The notes under the pieces are model-generated. The model had not been told where the DNA came from. It saw only the letters and a list, made by a program, of their open reading frames with translations, and ran no database searches. A stretch of DNA of 64,000 nucleotides from Vogesella urethralis (GTDB taxonomy: Bacteria > Pseudomonadota > Gammaproteobacteria > Burkholderiales > Chromobacteriaceae). The stretch lies in assembly GCF_007644045.2 (NCBI RefSeq), contig NZ_VMDW02000098.1:62001-126000 (forward strand), in the 5' to 3' direction. Made by a program: the position numbers and the translations under genes. Of this stretch, positions 28,459 through 36,800 are shown in pieces; position 1 is the stretch's first letter, and every line of letters begins with the position of its first letter.

Positions 28459-29280
28459 ATGAGCCTGATCCCCGAAATCAAACCGCAGCAGTCGATCGAA
28501 CTGCTGAAAGAGCTGCACATCCTTACCCGCGACGGCAAGATCAACCAGGATACCCGCCGCAAACTGAAGCAGGTGTACCACCTGTACCAGTTCATCGAGC
28601 CGCTGATGGCGGACGTGCTGGCGCAGAAAGGCAGCCTGAGCCTGGCCGACCACGGCGCCGGCAAGTCTTACCTCGGTTTCATCCTGTACGACCTGTTCCT
28701 GAAGGACAAAGCCGACGCCACCGTTTACGGCGTGGAAACGCGGCAGGACCTGGTGGACAAGTCGGTCGAGCTGGCTAACCGGCTGGGCTTTGCCGGCATG
28801 CAGTTCCTGAACCTGACCGTCGAGCAGTCCATCACCTCCGACGCCTTGCCGGCCCAGGTCGACATCATCACCGCGCTGCACGCGTGCAATACCGCCACCG
28901 ACGACGCCATCCGCTTTGCGCTAGCCAAGGACGCCCGTTACATCGTGCTGGTACCGTGCTGCCAGGCCGAAGTGGCCGCCGTACTGCGCCAGAAAAAGAA
29001 CGAGACTTTCGGCAAGACGCCACTGTCCGAGCTGTGGCGCCACCCCATCCACACCCGCGAGTTCGGCAGCCAGCTCACCAACGTGCTGCGCTGCCTGCAG
29101 CTGGAGGCGCGCGGTTACCAGGTGACGGTTACCGAGCTGGTGGGCTGGGAGCACTCGATGAAAAACGAGCTGATCATTGCCAAGAAGGTGGGCGGCGGCA
29201 AGAAGAGCGCCCGCGAACGTCAGGAAGCCATCCTGCGCGAGCTGAATCTGGAAGCGCTGCGCGAACGTTTCGCTTACTGA
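28459..29280 (+). CDS. SAM-dependent methyltransferase-like protein (Methyltransf_32 type)
   Basis: 273 residues. An N-terminal helical part, then a Rossmann fold with LADHGAGKSYLGFILYD near 66 (SAM-binding), VYGVETRQDLVDKS near 93, ALHACNTATDDAI near 140 and LVPCCQAEVAAVL near 165. The substrate is unknown; the family (DUF/Methyltransf_32) is found beside RNA- and carbohydrate-related genes. The gene sits 44 bp after the cyclase and 10 bp before the LysR gene. Confidence 0.85.
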   Translation: MSLIPEIKPQQSIELLKELHILTRDGKINQDTRRKLKQVYHLYQFIEPLMADVLAQKGSLSLADHGAGKSYLGFILYDLFLKDKADATVYGVETRQDLVDKSVELANRLGFAGMQFLNLTVEQSITSDALPAQVDIITALHACNTATDDAIRFALAKDARYIVLVPCCQAEVAAVLRQKKNETFGKTPLSELWRHPIHTREFGSQLTNVLRCLQLEARGYQVTVTELVGWEHSMKNELIIAKKVGGGKKSARERQEAILRELNLEALRERFAY

Positions 29281-29290
29281 GCACGCTGCC

Positions 29291-30175
29291 ATGTTGCCGC
29301 GCCGCCTTGACGCCAGCCTGCTGGCCGACCTGTGGTTTTTCCACGCCGTGGCCGAAGCCGGTGGTTTTCGCCGGGCGGCTGCGGTGCTTGCCATTAGCCC
29401 GGGCGCCGTCAGCCAGCGCATGCAGCGGCTGGAAGCACGGCTGGGCCGGGTGCTGATGCAGCGCGGCCCGCGCGGTTTCGTGCTGACCCAGGCCGGTCAG
29501 CAGTTGTACCTTGCCGCGCAGCAGGGCTTTACCGCGCTGGGCGACGGCTTGGCCGCCTTGCAGACCCACGGCGCCAGCGTCCGGCTGGTGGCGCCACCCT
29601 CGCTGGCGCTGGGCTGGCTGCTGCCGCGGCTGGGCCGGTTTGCCGGTTTGTACCCCGATATCGTGGTCGACCTGCAGGCCGACACCGTCGCGCCGCAACG
29701 GCCGGCGGACCCGTCGCATTTGTACCTGTGCTATCTGCCGCACCCCCCGCAAGATGCCGTGCCGCACTGGCCCGAGTACGGCATGCCGGTGCGTTCGCCG
29801 ACGGCGGCGCCGCCTGCGACCGGTTGGCCGCTGCTGCACGACGACAGCCCGTGGAGCGTGTCGTCGGCGCCGGGTAGCGAGTGGGCACGCTGGCTGGCGG
29901 TGCACGGTCGCCCGGCCGGTTGCGGGCTGGCCGAGCGCCATTTCAACCAGGCGCAGCTGGCGTATCGCAGTGCCGAGGCCGGCGAGGGTGTGGCGCTGGG
30001 GCGCTGGCGGCTGGTGGCGCCCGCCTTGCAGGCTGGCAGCCTGTGCCGGCTGGACGCCACGCCGCCCTTGTTGCTGGGCTGCTATGCGCTGTACGGTGGC
30101 GAGCGCAGCGCTGCGGTGGCCACGCTGGCCGGCTGGCTGGGCGACGAGTTGGCCGCCGACGCCGTCGGTAGCTGA
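29291..30175 (+). CDS. LysR-family regulator, tail-to-tail with dsdA
   Basis: 294 residues: helix-turn-helix at about 15-65 (LWFFHAVAEAGGFRRAAAVLAISPGAVSQRMQRLEARLG begins and ends this part) and an effector domain. Its stop lies 1 bp from the stop of dsdA on the other strand. In E. coli the D-serine regulator DsdC is also a LysR protein next to dsdA, so a DsdC-like role is possible, but arrangement and sequence leave this as inference. Confidence 0.88.
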   Translation: MLPRRLDASLLADLWFFHAVAEAGGFRRAAAVLAISPGAVSQRMQRLEARLGRVLMQRGPRGFVLTQAGQQLYLAAQQGFTALGDGLAALQTHGASVRLVAPPSLALGWLLPRLGRFAGLYPDIVVDLQADTVAPQRPADPSHLYLCYLPHPPQDAVPHWPEYGMPVRSPTAAPPATGWPLLHDDSPWSVSSAPGSEWARWLAVHGRPAGCGLAERHFNQAQLAYRSAEAGEGVALGRWRLVAPALQAGSLCRLDATPPLLLGCYALYGGERSAAVATLAGWLGDELAADAVGS

Positions 30176-30176
30176 C

Positions 30177-31388
30177 TCAACTCGCCAGCAGCGGCAGAAA
30201 CACCTCATCCGGCAGACCGTTGCCGCCCGTCGTCCACACTACCGGTATCACGTCCTGCGCCCATTGGCTGGCGACCAAGCGGTGGGCCACAAAGCCGGCA
30301 GCTGCCGACGGCTCCAGCCGCAGGCCATATTGCTGCCATTGATGACGCACCTCGCTCAGCAAGCTGTCGTCGCTGACGGTGACTACGGCATCTACCAGGT
30401 GTTGCACGATGCCGGCTACGGTGGCCGACGCGCGTGGCACGGCCAGGCCATCGGCCAGCGTGCGGTTATCGAGGCCGATATCGTAAACCGATAGCCGGTC
30501 GTCGCCGCTGGCCAGCCGCAGCAGAAAGCACGGCGACGCCACCGGCTCCACGAACACGATCTGCACCGCGTCGCCGTACAGGCACTTCAGCCCGAACGCC
30601 ACCCCGCCAGGCGCCCCGCCGACGCCGCAGGGCAGGTAGACGCGCAGCGGCCGCGCCGGCGTCGGCAGCTGGCCGGTGGCGTCCAGCTGGGCTTTCAGGT
30701 CGCGGGCGGCTGCCGCGTAGCCGAAGAACAGCAACAGCGAACTCTCGTCATCGATGAAATAGCTGGCCGGGTCGGCGGCGGCCAAGGTGCGGGCGCTGGC
30801 CAAGGCGGTGGCGTAGTCGCCGGCGTGCTCCACCACACGGGCACCCAGTGCCCGCAGGCGGTCCTTCTTCCAGGCCTTGGCGTCGCTGGACATGTGGACT
30901 TCCACCTGCAGGCCCAGCGCGCGTGCCATCACGCCCACGCTGTAACCCAGGTTGCCGGTGCTGCCCACCAGAATGGTGTGGCGGGCAAACAGCGCACGGG
31001 CCGCGTCGCCGGCCAGCACGGCGTAGCTGTTGCCGCCCTCCAGCAAACCGGCCGCTTGCGCCAGTGCTTCGGCCTGGCACAGCACCTCGTAGACGCCACC
31101 GCGTGCCTTGATGCAGGCGGTAACCGGCAGCGCGTGGTCGGCCTTGACCAGCAGCTCGCCATCCTGCCAAAGCAAGGGCGAGTCGATACGGCCATCGGCC
31201 GCCACGCTGTCCGGAAAACAGTGCGCCAGCAGCGGGGCAAAGCGCTGCCAGCGGGCGATGGCAGCGTCGATGTCGGCGTGGCCGTATGGCAGCGACGCCA
31301 GCGCGGCCGCGGCCGGCAGCCGCTGCGGGTTGTGCCACAGCAAGGGCTCGGCGCGGGCGAGTTGGGGAGGGAGGGTAGGGCTGGTCAT
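30177..31388 (-). CDS. dsdA: D-serine dehydratase (D-serine ammonia-lyase)
   Basis: Turns D-serine into pyruvate and ammonia with PLP, for detoxification or use of D-serine. 403 residues, a little shorter than E. coli DsdA (442). The PLP lysine is in ITACIKARGG-like TACIKARGGVYEVL near 92; SSDAKAWKKDRLRALGA, VYLPCGVGGAPGGVAFGLK and VVWTTGGNGLP follow. ATG 31388 (MTSPTLPPQLARAEPLLWHNP) matches the start seen in the family. It fits the periplasmic racemase (17822), which could generate D-serine. Confidence 0.93.
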   Translation of the reverse strand: MTSPTLPPQLARAEPLLWHNPQRLPAAAALASLPYGHADIDAAIARWQRFAPLLAHCFPDSVAADGRIDSPLLWQDGELLVKADHALPVTACIKARGGVYEVLCQAEALAQAAGLLEGGNSYAVLAGDAARALFARHTILVGSTGNLGYSVGVMARALGLQVEVHMSSDAKAWKKDRLRALGARVVEHAGDYATALASARTLAAADPASYFIDDESSLLLFFGYAAAARDLKAQLDATGQLPTPARPLRVYLPCGVGGAPGGVAFGLKCLYGDAVQIVFVEPVASPCFLLRLASGDDRLSVYDIGLDNRTLADGLAVPRASATVAGIVQHLVDAVVTVSDDSLLSEVRHQWQQYGLRLEPSAAAGFVAHRLVASQWAQDVIPVVWTTGGNGLPDEVFLPLLAS

Positions 31389-31611
31389 GGTGTTCTCCGC
31401 TGGGGGCAATGCATGGCAGTGTGCGTGCCGGCCGGGCAGGGCGACAAGCCAGCAATACTGAGCCAGCTGTTTAGCATTGCTTAACACCTGGTGTGGGTGC
31501 CAGATCCGCCGGCCAGCAGGCAACGGCGGGCTGGTGACAGCTTGGCTTTTATAGCGCAGGCAGCTTGCTCGCTATGCTGACAGCTGTGTACCACGTTGCG
31601 GTCTTGTCGCC

Positions 31612-33573
31612 ATGATCCTTTCCGCCTTGAGCGAGCTGTTCTTTTCCGCCCTGCCCAGCCTGCCGCTGTTTGCGTTACAGGCTGCGGCAGCGATCGGCAT
31701 GATCGGTACCGTCCTGGTGCTGACCCGTTATCGCGGGGTGGCCATCCGTCAGCGCGGCCTGCATCTGGGGCTGGGCATGGGGCTTACCATCTACCTGATC
31801 ACCTGGTTCGTATCGGCGTCGATGAAGGGCCCGGTGAAGCTGAATCTCACCACCGACCTGCTGCTGCTCAGCGGGGTACTGGGTGGCTGGCCGGGCGGGC
31901 TGGCCTGTTATGTGCTGAACACGCTGGCGCGCTGGCAGTTCGCCGGGACCGACCGGCTGCTGGCCAGCATGCTGGACACGGCGGTACCGGTGCTACTGGG
32001 TTGCCTGTTGCACCGGCGTTGCCTGTTGCCCATTCGCCGCCGCTTCAGCTTGCGGGTGGTGCTGAAGGTATGGCTGGTCCGCGTGGTGGCGACCTACGCC
32101 GGTTTTGCGCTGGGGCTGACCGTCATCACCTTGCCTGCCGGCTTGGTGGCGCAATTGCTGATGCTGCGCCTGCTGGTGCTGCCGTTGTCGTTCTGCATCC
32201 TGTACCTGTCGTTGCGCATGGTGTACATGGACGCGCAGATCGATGCACAGCGCCGCCGCGAGCAAGCGCTGGTACGCACCGATGCGATGAGCGGGCTGCC
32301 CAACCGGCTGGCGCTGGACGAATGCCTGGCCATGCAGCCGGCACCAGCGGGTTGCCTGCTGGTGCTGGAGCTGTGCCGGCTGCGGGATTTCCTGCTGTTG
32401 TATGGCCCGCAAGCCGGCAGCAAGCTGTGGCAGGGGCTGGGCCAGTTGCCCGCCGACGCACCGTTATGGCAGCCGCTGCAGGGTTATCGCTGGCAGTTGT
32501 TCCAGTACGGCGATTTTTCCTTGGCCATCGTGCTGCACGATGCCCGCCTGCCGGCGCTGGAAACGTCGGGCGCGGTGGATGATTTCCTGCTGCGGCTGGG
32601 TGAATACCTCACCGCTGCCTGGCCGCAGTTCGTGCCGGGCTTTCGCTGTGCCGTGGTGGAGCTCGACGCCCGCGCCGCCGGCCACGAGCCGGCCTACCGC
32701 CACATCACGCTGGCGCTGACTGCCCGCGAAGGTGGCGTGGCGTACTTCAACGACATGCTGCGCCAAGATACCGGCCTCGACCGCGACATCGAGACCGCCC
32801 TCAGCCGCTGGCGGCTGGCGCCGCACACCATGCCCATCCATCTGCAGCCCAAGGTCCGCGTCAGCGATGGTGCCCTGCTGGGGGCCGAGGCGCTGTTGCG
32901 CATGCAGCACGCCAGCGGCCAACCGGTGTCGGCGATGCGGGTCATTACCTTGCTGCGCCAGCGCGGCCGGTTGGCCGAGTTTGAATGGGTGTCGCTGCAA
33001 GCGGTGGTGGCGATGCTGCCGCGCTTGCGCGCACGCTTTCCCGAGCTGTGCGTGGCGGTGAACGTGTCTACCGAATCGCTGTGCCGCCCCGACTTTGCCA
33101 GCGGCCTGTGTCAGCTGATGGCCAGCTATGCGCTGCCCGGCAGCGCGCTGCGGCTGGAGGTGGTGGAATGGTGCGATGTGCTGCAACTGCCGCAGGTGGA
33201 GCGCAATATGCAACGCCTGGCCGAGGACGGCTTCAGCCTGTCGCTGGACGACTTCGGCGTCGGTTACTCCACGCTGATGCTGCTGACGCGGTTCGCCTTT
33301 TCCGAGGTGAAGCTGGAGCAGTCGCTGGTGGCCGATCTGGATAACCAGAAAGCCTGCAATGTGGTGACGCTGGCGGTAGAAGCGGCGCACCGCAGCGGCG
33401 CGCAGGTGGTGGCCGAAGGGACCGAAACCGCCGACATGCTGGCGCAGGTGCGCAGCCTGGGGGTGGACGTGGCGCAGGGTTACCTGTTTTCGGCGGCGCG
33501 CGACCTGGACAGTTTCATGCTGTTACCGGCTTATCTGCCGTTGCCGGCAGACGAATCGGCTTCCTGCGTCTGA
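31612..33573 (+). CDS. membrane protein with degenerate GGDEF and EAL domain
   Basis: Probable c-di-GMP phosphodiesterase of 653 residues. Five to six membrane helices (about 1-205) resembling the 5TM-LYT input domain, a GGDEF-like segment (about 225-390) without a GGDEF signature, and EAL (about 405-640). EAL key residues look intact: GAEALL, AVNVSTESL, LEVVEWCD, LDDFGVGYS, VKLEQSLV, AEGTE. So hydrolysis is expected and synthesis is not. Its last 43 bp overlap the convergent GIY-YIG gene. Confidence 0.88.
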   Translation: MILSALSELFFSALPSLPLFALQAAAAIGMIGTVLVLTRYRGVAIRQRGLHLGLGMGLTIYLITWFVSASMKGPVKLNLTTDLLLLSGVLGGWPGGLACYVLNTLARWQFAGTDRLLASMLDTAVPVLLGCLLHRRCLLPIRRRFSLRVVLKVWLVRVVATYAGFALGLTVITLPAGLVAQLLMLRLLVLPLSFCILYLSLRMVYMDAQIDAQRRREQALVRTDAMSGLPNRLALDECLAMQPAPAGCLLVLELCRLRDFLLLYGPQAGSKLWQGLGQLPADAPLWQPLQGYRWQLFQYGDFSLAIVLHDARLPALETSGAVDDFLLRLGEYLTAAWPQFVPGFRCAVVELDARAAGHEPAYRHITLALTAREGGVAYFNDMLRQDTGLDRDIETALSRWRLAPHTMPIHLQPKVRVSDGALLGAEALLRMQHASGQPVSAMRVITLLRQRGRLAEFEWVSLQAVVAMLPRLRARFPELCVAVNVSTESLCRPDFASGLCQLMASYALPGSALRLEVVEWCDVLQLPQVERNMQRLAEDGFSLSLDDFGVGYSTLMLLTRFAFSEVKLEQSLVADLDNQKACNVVTLAVEAAHRSGAQVVAEGTETADMLAQVRSLGVDVAQGYLFSAARDLDSFMLLPAYLPLPADESASCV

Positions 33574-33845
33574 GCTGCCAGCCAGGCTCGCTTCTGCGCG
33601 GCGCTCATCGCCTTCACTGCGTGCTCGGCGGCCAGCGCGTCACCTTTACCGTCAAACTGCAGCACCAGCGCAATGCTCAGCGGCGGAAAGCTGCGCGTAT
33701 AGCGCGCCCCCTTACCGGCGGCGTGCGCCGCGTAGCGCTTGGCCACATCGGTGGTGATGCCGGTGTACAGGCTGCCGCCTCGGCAGTGCAGCACGTACAG
33801 ATACCACAAGCGGCCGGGGTTGGCCGCAGCCTGCCCGTCACTCAC
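33531..33845 (-). CDS. GIY-YIG nuclease-superfamily protein (UPF0213/YhbQ type)
   Basis: 104 residues. The GIY-YIG core is visible as LYVLHCRGGSLYTGITTDVAKRYAAHAAGKGARYT, where LYVL and YTGI are the two signature strands, followed by Arg and Glu (ALAAEHAVKAMS). Members are small single-domain proteins, some with DNA-nicking activity; the role here is unknown. The start overlaps the metB-like gene's end by 4 bp and its 3' end lies within the EAL gene. Confidence 0.88.
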   Translation of the reverse strand: MSDGQAAANPGRLWYLYVLHCRGGSLYTGITTDVAKRYAAHAAGKGARYTRSFPPLSIALVLQFDGKGDALAAEHAVKAMSAAQKRAWLAAQTQEADSSAGNGR

Positions 33846-35020
33846 GCCAGCGCCTGTGCCAGGTCGGCAATGAGGTCGCGCACGTCTTCAATCCCCACCG
33901 AGCAACGTATCAGACCGCCCGGAATGCCCAGTGCCACCCGTTCTGCCTCGCTGCATTCCACATGGCTGGTGGTGCTGGGAATCCCCAGCAGCGTATCCAC
34001 CGAGCCCAGCGTGGCGGCGCGAATCAGCAACTGGCAGCGCGGCAGCATGGCCTGCACTGCGGCAAAGCCGCCGGCCAGCTCGAAGCTCAGCACGCCGCCA
34101 AAGCCCTGCATCTGGCTGGCGGCCAGCGCGTGCTGCGGGTGGCCGGGCAGACCGGGGTAGTTCACCTGTGCCACGGCCGGGTGGCTTTGCAGCCATTGCG
34201 CCAGCGCCAGTGCGTTGGCGTTGTGCTGGCGCATGCGCAGTGCCAGCGTCTTGATGCCGCGCAGGATCAGAAATGCGCTCATCGGGTCCAGGCAGGCGCC
34301 GTGGATCTCGCGGTAGTGGCGCAGCTTGTCGGTCAGCGCGCGGCTGCCGCAGGCGATACCGCCCATGGCGTCGGCGTGGCCGCCCAGAAACTTGGTGGCG
34401 CTGTGCAGCACCAGGTCGGCGCCCAGTGTCAGCGGCTGCTGGTTCACCGGGGTGGCGAAGGTGTTGTCGATCACCACCACGGCCCCGGCGGCATGGCCGG
34501 CGGCGGCCAGACGGCGGATGTCCTGCACTTTCAGCATCGGGTTGGTCGGCGATTCCAGGTACAACAGGTCGCAGCCCTGCGCCATGGCGTCGGCAAAGGC
34601 GTCGGCGTCGGTGGTATCGCATAGCGTCACCTGTACGCCCCAGTGCGGCAGCGTGTGCTGGAACAGGTAATGGCTGCCGCCGTAGGTGTCCTTGCCGGCC
34701 ACCACGCGGGCGCCGGGGTGCAACAGCGCCATGAGCGTGCTGCTGATGGCGGCCATGCCGCTGCTGAACGCCACGGCTGCCTCGGCGCCTTCCAGTGCGG
34801 CCAACCTCGCTTCCAGCGCCAGCGTGGCCGGCTGTGCGGTGTTACGGCTGTACAGCGGGCCGGGCGCGTCGCCGCGTGCCACTTGCTCCCAGCTGGCCAC
34901 GTCGGGGTAACCGTGGGCGATGGCAAACTCCACCGGTACGGCCAGTGCGTCGTGCGGGCGGAACGGGTCTTCGCCAGCGCGGACGGCCAGCGTATCGGGG
35001 TGCAGGGTGGGGCGGGTCAT
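33842..35020 (-). CDS. metB: cystathionine gamma-synthase-family PLP enzyme
   Basis: Trans-sulfuration enzyme, probably joining activated homoserine with cysteine. 392 residues with SRNTAQPATLALEARLAALEG near 57, FSSGMAAIS near 85, LYLESPTNPML near 150, VVIDNTFATP near 180 and the PLP lysine in HSATKFLGGHAD near 205; then the C-terminal SVGIEDVRDLI. The family also holds lyases and sulfhydrylases, so the exact reaction is less sure than the family. ATG 35020 starts MTRPTLHPDTLAVRAGED. A structured element conserved with the pdxH leader lies 85 bp upstream. Confidence 0.85.
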   Translation of the reverse strand: MTRPTLHPDTLAVRAGEDPFRPHDALAVPVEFAIAHGYPDVASWEQVARGDAPGPLYSRNTAQPATLALEARLAALEGAEAAVAFSSGMAAISSTLMALLHPGARVVAGKDTYGGSHYLFQHTLPHWGVQVTLCDTTDADAFADAMAQGCDLLYLESPTNPMLKVQDIRRLAAAGHAAGAVVVIDNTFATPVNQQPLTLGADLVLHSATKFLGGHADAMGGIACGSRALTDKLRHYREIHGACLDPMSAFLILRGIKTLALRMRQHNANALALAQWLQSHPAVAQVNYPGLPGHPQHALAASQMQGFGGVLSFELAGGFAAVQAMLPRCQLLIRAATLGSVDTLLGIPSTTSHVECSEAERVALGIPGGLIRCSVGIEDVRDLIADLAQALA

Positions 35021-35104
35021 GGCAGCTCCGGGCGCAAACATGGCGGCATGCTGCGTGGCCGGCAGGGCCACTGTCAAGCCTGCCCCGACGGGCTGGCGCG
35101 GGAT

Positions 35105-35197
35105 GACCCGGCCTGTTCGCAACGCAAACAAGCCGGGTCTTGCAAGCGGGCGGGCTGCGGATGCTCGGGGGAATGTGGCGCGGCCCGACTTGGCCGG
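35105..35197 (-). repeat. candidate structured RNA element, copy 1 (upstream of metB)
   Basis: A 93-bp block that aligns with 41762-41853. It begins with a hairpin: outer stem GACCCGGC/GCCGGGTC (35105-35112 with 35132-35139), one C-A mismatch, inner TGTT/AACA stem and a GC-containing loop. Then come shared blocks GGCTGCGGA and GTGGCGCGGCCCG. In the second copy the outer stem changes to a different but still paired sequence, which suggests selection on structure. It lies between the PEBP gene stop and the metB start, on the minus strand. It has no T tract. Not recognised as any known riboswitch. Confidence 0.55.
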
Positions 35198-35254
35198 TGC
35201 CGGTAAGGCCGTGGTCGCTGCGTTGTAAGCCGCCACTAGCCCGCTGCCGGGCGC

Positions 35255-35794
35255 TTAGCGCTGGTAGGTGGCCGTCAGGCTGGCCTTGCCCAGACTGTTG
35301 GCATTGAGCATATAGCCCACCAGCGCCGGCATGGCCTTGCTGTCCAGCCCCAGCTTGTCCACTTTCAGCGCGTGAACGGTGAAGATGTAGCGGTGCGGTT
35401 GGTCGCCTTGCGGCGGGCAGGCGCCGCCGAAGCCGGGGCCGCCGAAATCGGTCAGGCTCTGGATGCTGCCGGCCGGGCGTTTGCCTTTGGCGTTACCGGC
35501 GCCGCTGGGCAGACCCTGGCTGCTGGCTGGCAGGTCGAACAGCACCCAGTGCCACCAGCCGCTGCCGGTGGGGGCATCCGGGTCGTACACGGTGACGGCA
35601 AAGCTCTTGGTGCCGGCCGGGGCGTTTGTCCAGCTCAGGGCCGGCGATACATTGCCGCCATGGCAGCCGAAGCTGTTGAACTCCTGCGCCTTGGCCAGCG
35701 GCTGGCCGTCTTTCAGGTCGGGGCTGCTCAGTTCGAAGGCAGTGGCCGGAACGGCCAGGGCGGCCAGCAGGCTGGCCAGAACAAGACGGGACAT
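35255..35794 (-). CDS. YbhB/YbcL-type PEBP protein, exported
   Basis: Phosphatidylethanolamine-binding-protein family (Raf-kinase-inhibitor-like) of 179 residues. A signal peptide spans 1-19 (MSRLVLASLLAALAVPATA). Ligand-pocket motifs are visible: SFAVTVYDPDAP near 66, SGWWHWVLFDLP near 78 and PHRYIFTVHAL near 130. Bacterial members have no settled biochemical role. ATG 35794 with GGAG upstream gives the signal peptide; the extra upstream residues are not export-like. Confidence 0.88.
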   Translation of the reverse strand: MSRLVLASLLAALAVPATAFELSSPDLKDGQPLAKAQEFNSFGCHGGNVSPALSWTNAPAGTKSFAVTVYDPDAPTGSGWWHWVLFDLPASSQGLPSGAGNAKGKRPAGSIQSLTDFGGPGFGGACPPQGDQPHRYIFTVHALKVDKLGLDSKAMPALVGYMLNANSLGKASLTATYQR

Positions 35795-35893
35795 GGTGCG
35801 CTCCGTTGCGGTGGATGATGAAGACATCATCGCTTATTCCGCTGGCGGTGGCGCGCCGTGAAGCGGCAACCACTGTGCCGTAACGCTCACGCG

Positions 35894-36700
35894 TCAGGCG
35901 GCATGGTCGCGTTGCTGGCGCAGCTGGCTGGGGGTAACGCCGAAGCGCTGGCGGAAGGCGGCGGTAAAGCGCGACGGTGACAGGTAGCCGCAGGCGGCAG
36001 CCACGTCGCTCAGCGGCTGGTTGCCGCTGTTGACCAGACCCAGCGCCCGCTCCATGCGCACCTCGCCCAGCAGGGTGGAAAACGAGGTGTGCTCGGCGGC
36101 CAACCTGCGCCGTAACGTAGCCGGGCTCATCGCCAGATGGCGGGCGATATCGGTGGCTTGCCAGTCGCGGGCCGGGTCGAAGGCCAGCAGGCTCTGGATT
36201 TGCGCACGCACGTCTTGCCGTGGCTGGCGGAACAGGTCGGCACCCTGGCGCGCGGCGGCCAGCGCCAGCATCAGGCCTTGCCAGGCGTGTTCGGCGCGTG
36301 CCTCGCCCAGCGTGCCGGCCTCGGCCTGCGGCAGCAGCGTTTGCAATTGCTGCAAGGCGGCGACGGCGTCGGCGTGCGGGCGGAACACGGGGGGAGTTTC
36401 CTGCCACGGCGGCGCCGGTAGCTGGCTGCCGTACTGGGCCAGCAGCCGTTGCAGCCAGTGTTGCGGTTGTACCAGCGTCCAGGCGCGGTAACCGTGGCGG
36501 TCGGGCTGGTTGATGATGTCCACCTCCTGACCGCCGGGAATCACCAGCCAGCTGCCGGGCGGGCAATGCCAGCTACCGTGGCGGGTGAGCAGCTGCTTCT
36601 CGCCGTGCTCGACGGCCACCAGCAGCGTGGACAGCACCGGCACGCGCGCCAGGCGCTGGCGTTGCAGGCTACGAAAGATATACAGCGGCAGGGTGGACAT
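35894..36700 (-). CDS. AraC-family transcriptional regulator
   Basis: 268 residues: N-terminal cupin-like sensing half (about 10-150, with HCPPGSWLVIPGGQEVDI) and a C-terminal double helix-turn-helix (about 170-262) with WQATDIARHLAMSPATLRRRLAAEHTSFS and LSDVAAACGYLSPSRFTAAFRQRFGVTPSQLR split between them. No operon partner; the target cannot be told. ATG 36700 has GGAG 6 nt upstream. Confidence 0.9.
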   Translation of the reverse strand: MSTLPLYIFRSLQRQRLARVPVLSTLLVAVEHGEKQLLTRHGSWHCPPGSWLVIPGGQEVDIINQPDRHGYRAWTLVQPQHWLQRLLAQYGSQLPAPPWQETPPVFRPHADAVAALQQLQTLLPQAEAGTLGEARAEHAWQGLMLALAAARQGADLFRQPRQDVRAQIQSLLAFDPARDWQATDIARHLAMSPATLRRRLAAEHTSFSTLLGEVRMERALGLVNSGNQPLSDVAAACGYLSPSRFTAAFRQRFGVTPSQLRQQRDHAA

Positions 36701-36800
36701 GGAGGGCTCCTGGCAGGTTGGCCGCATCATGCCGTAGTGGGGTGCTGTCCGCGAGGGGCGTGAGCGGCTGCGGCCAACGCTTGCGCGTTGCGGGCGGGTG

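Noticed and set aside
29291-30175. Firm call of the LysR gene as dsdC
   Set aside because: Only gene neighbourhood and family support it; the orientation is convergent and not the divergent layout of E. coli dsdC-dsdXA.
35021-35254. SAM riboswitch upstream of the metB-like gene
   Set aside because: The folded block lacks the SAM-I/II cores I know, and a related block stands before pdxH, so a methionine-specific switch is unlikely.
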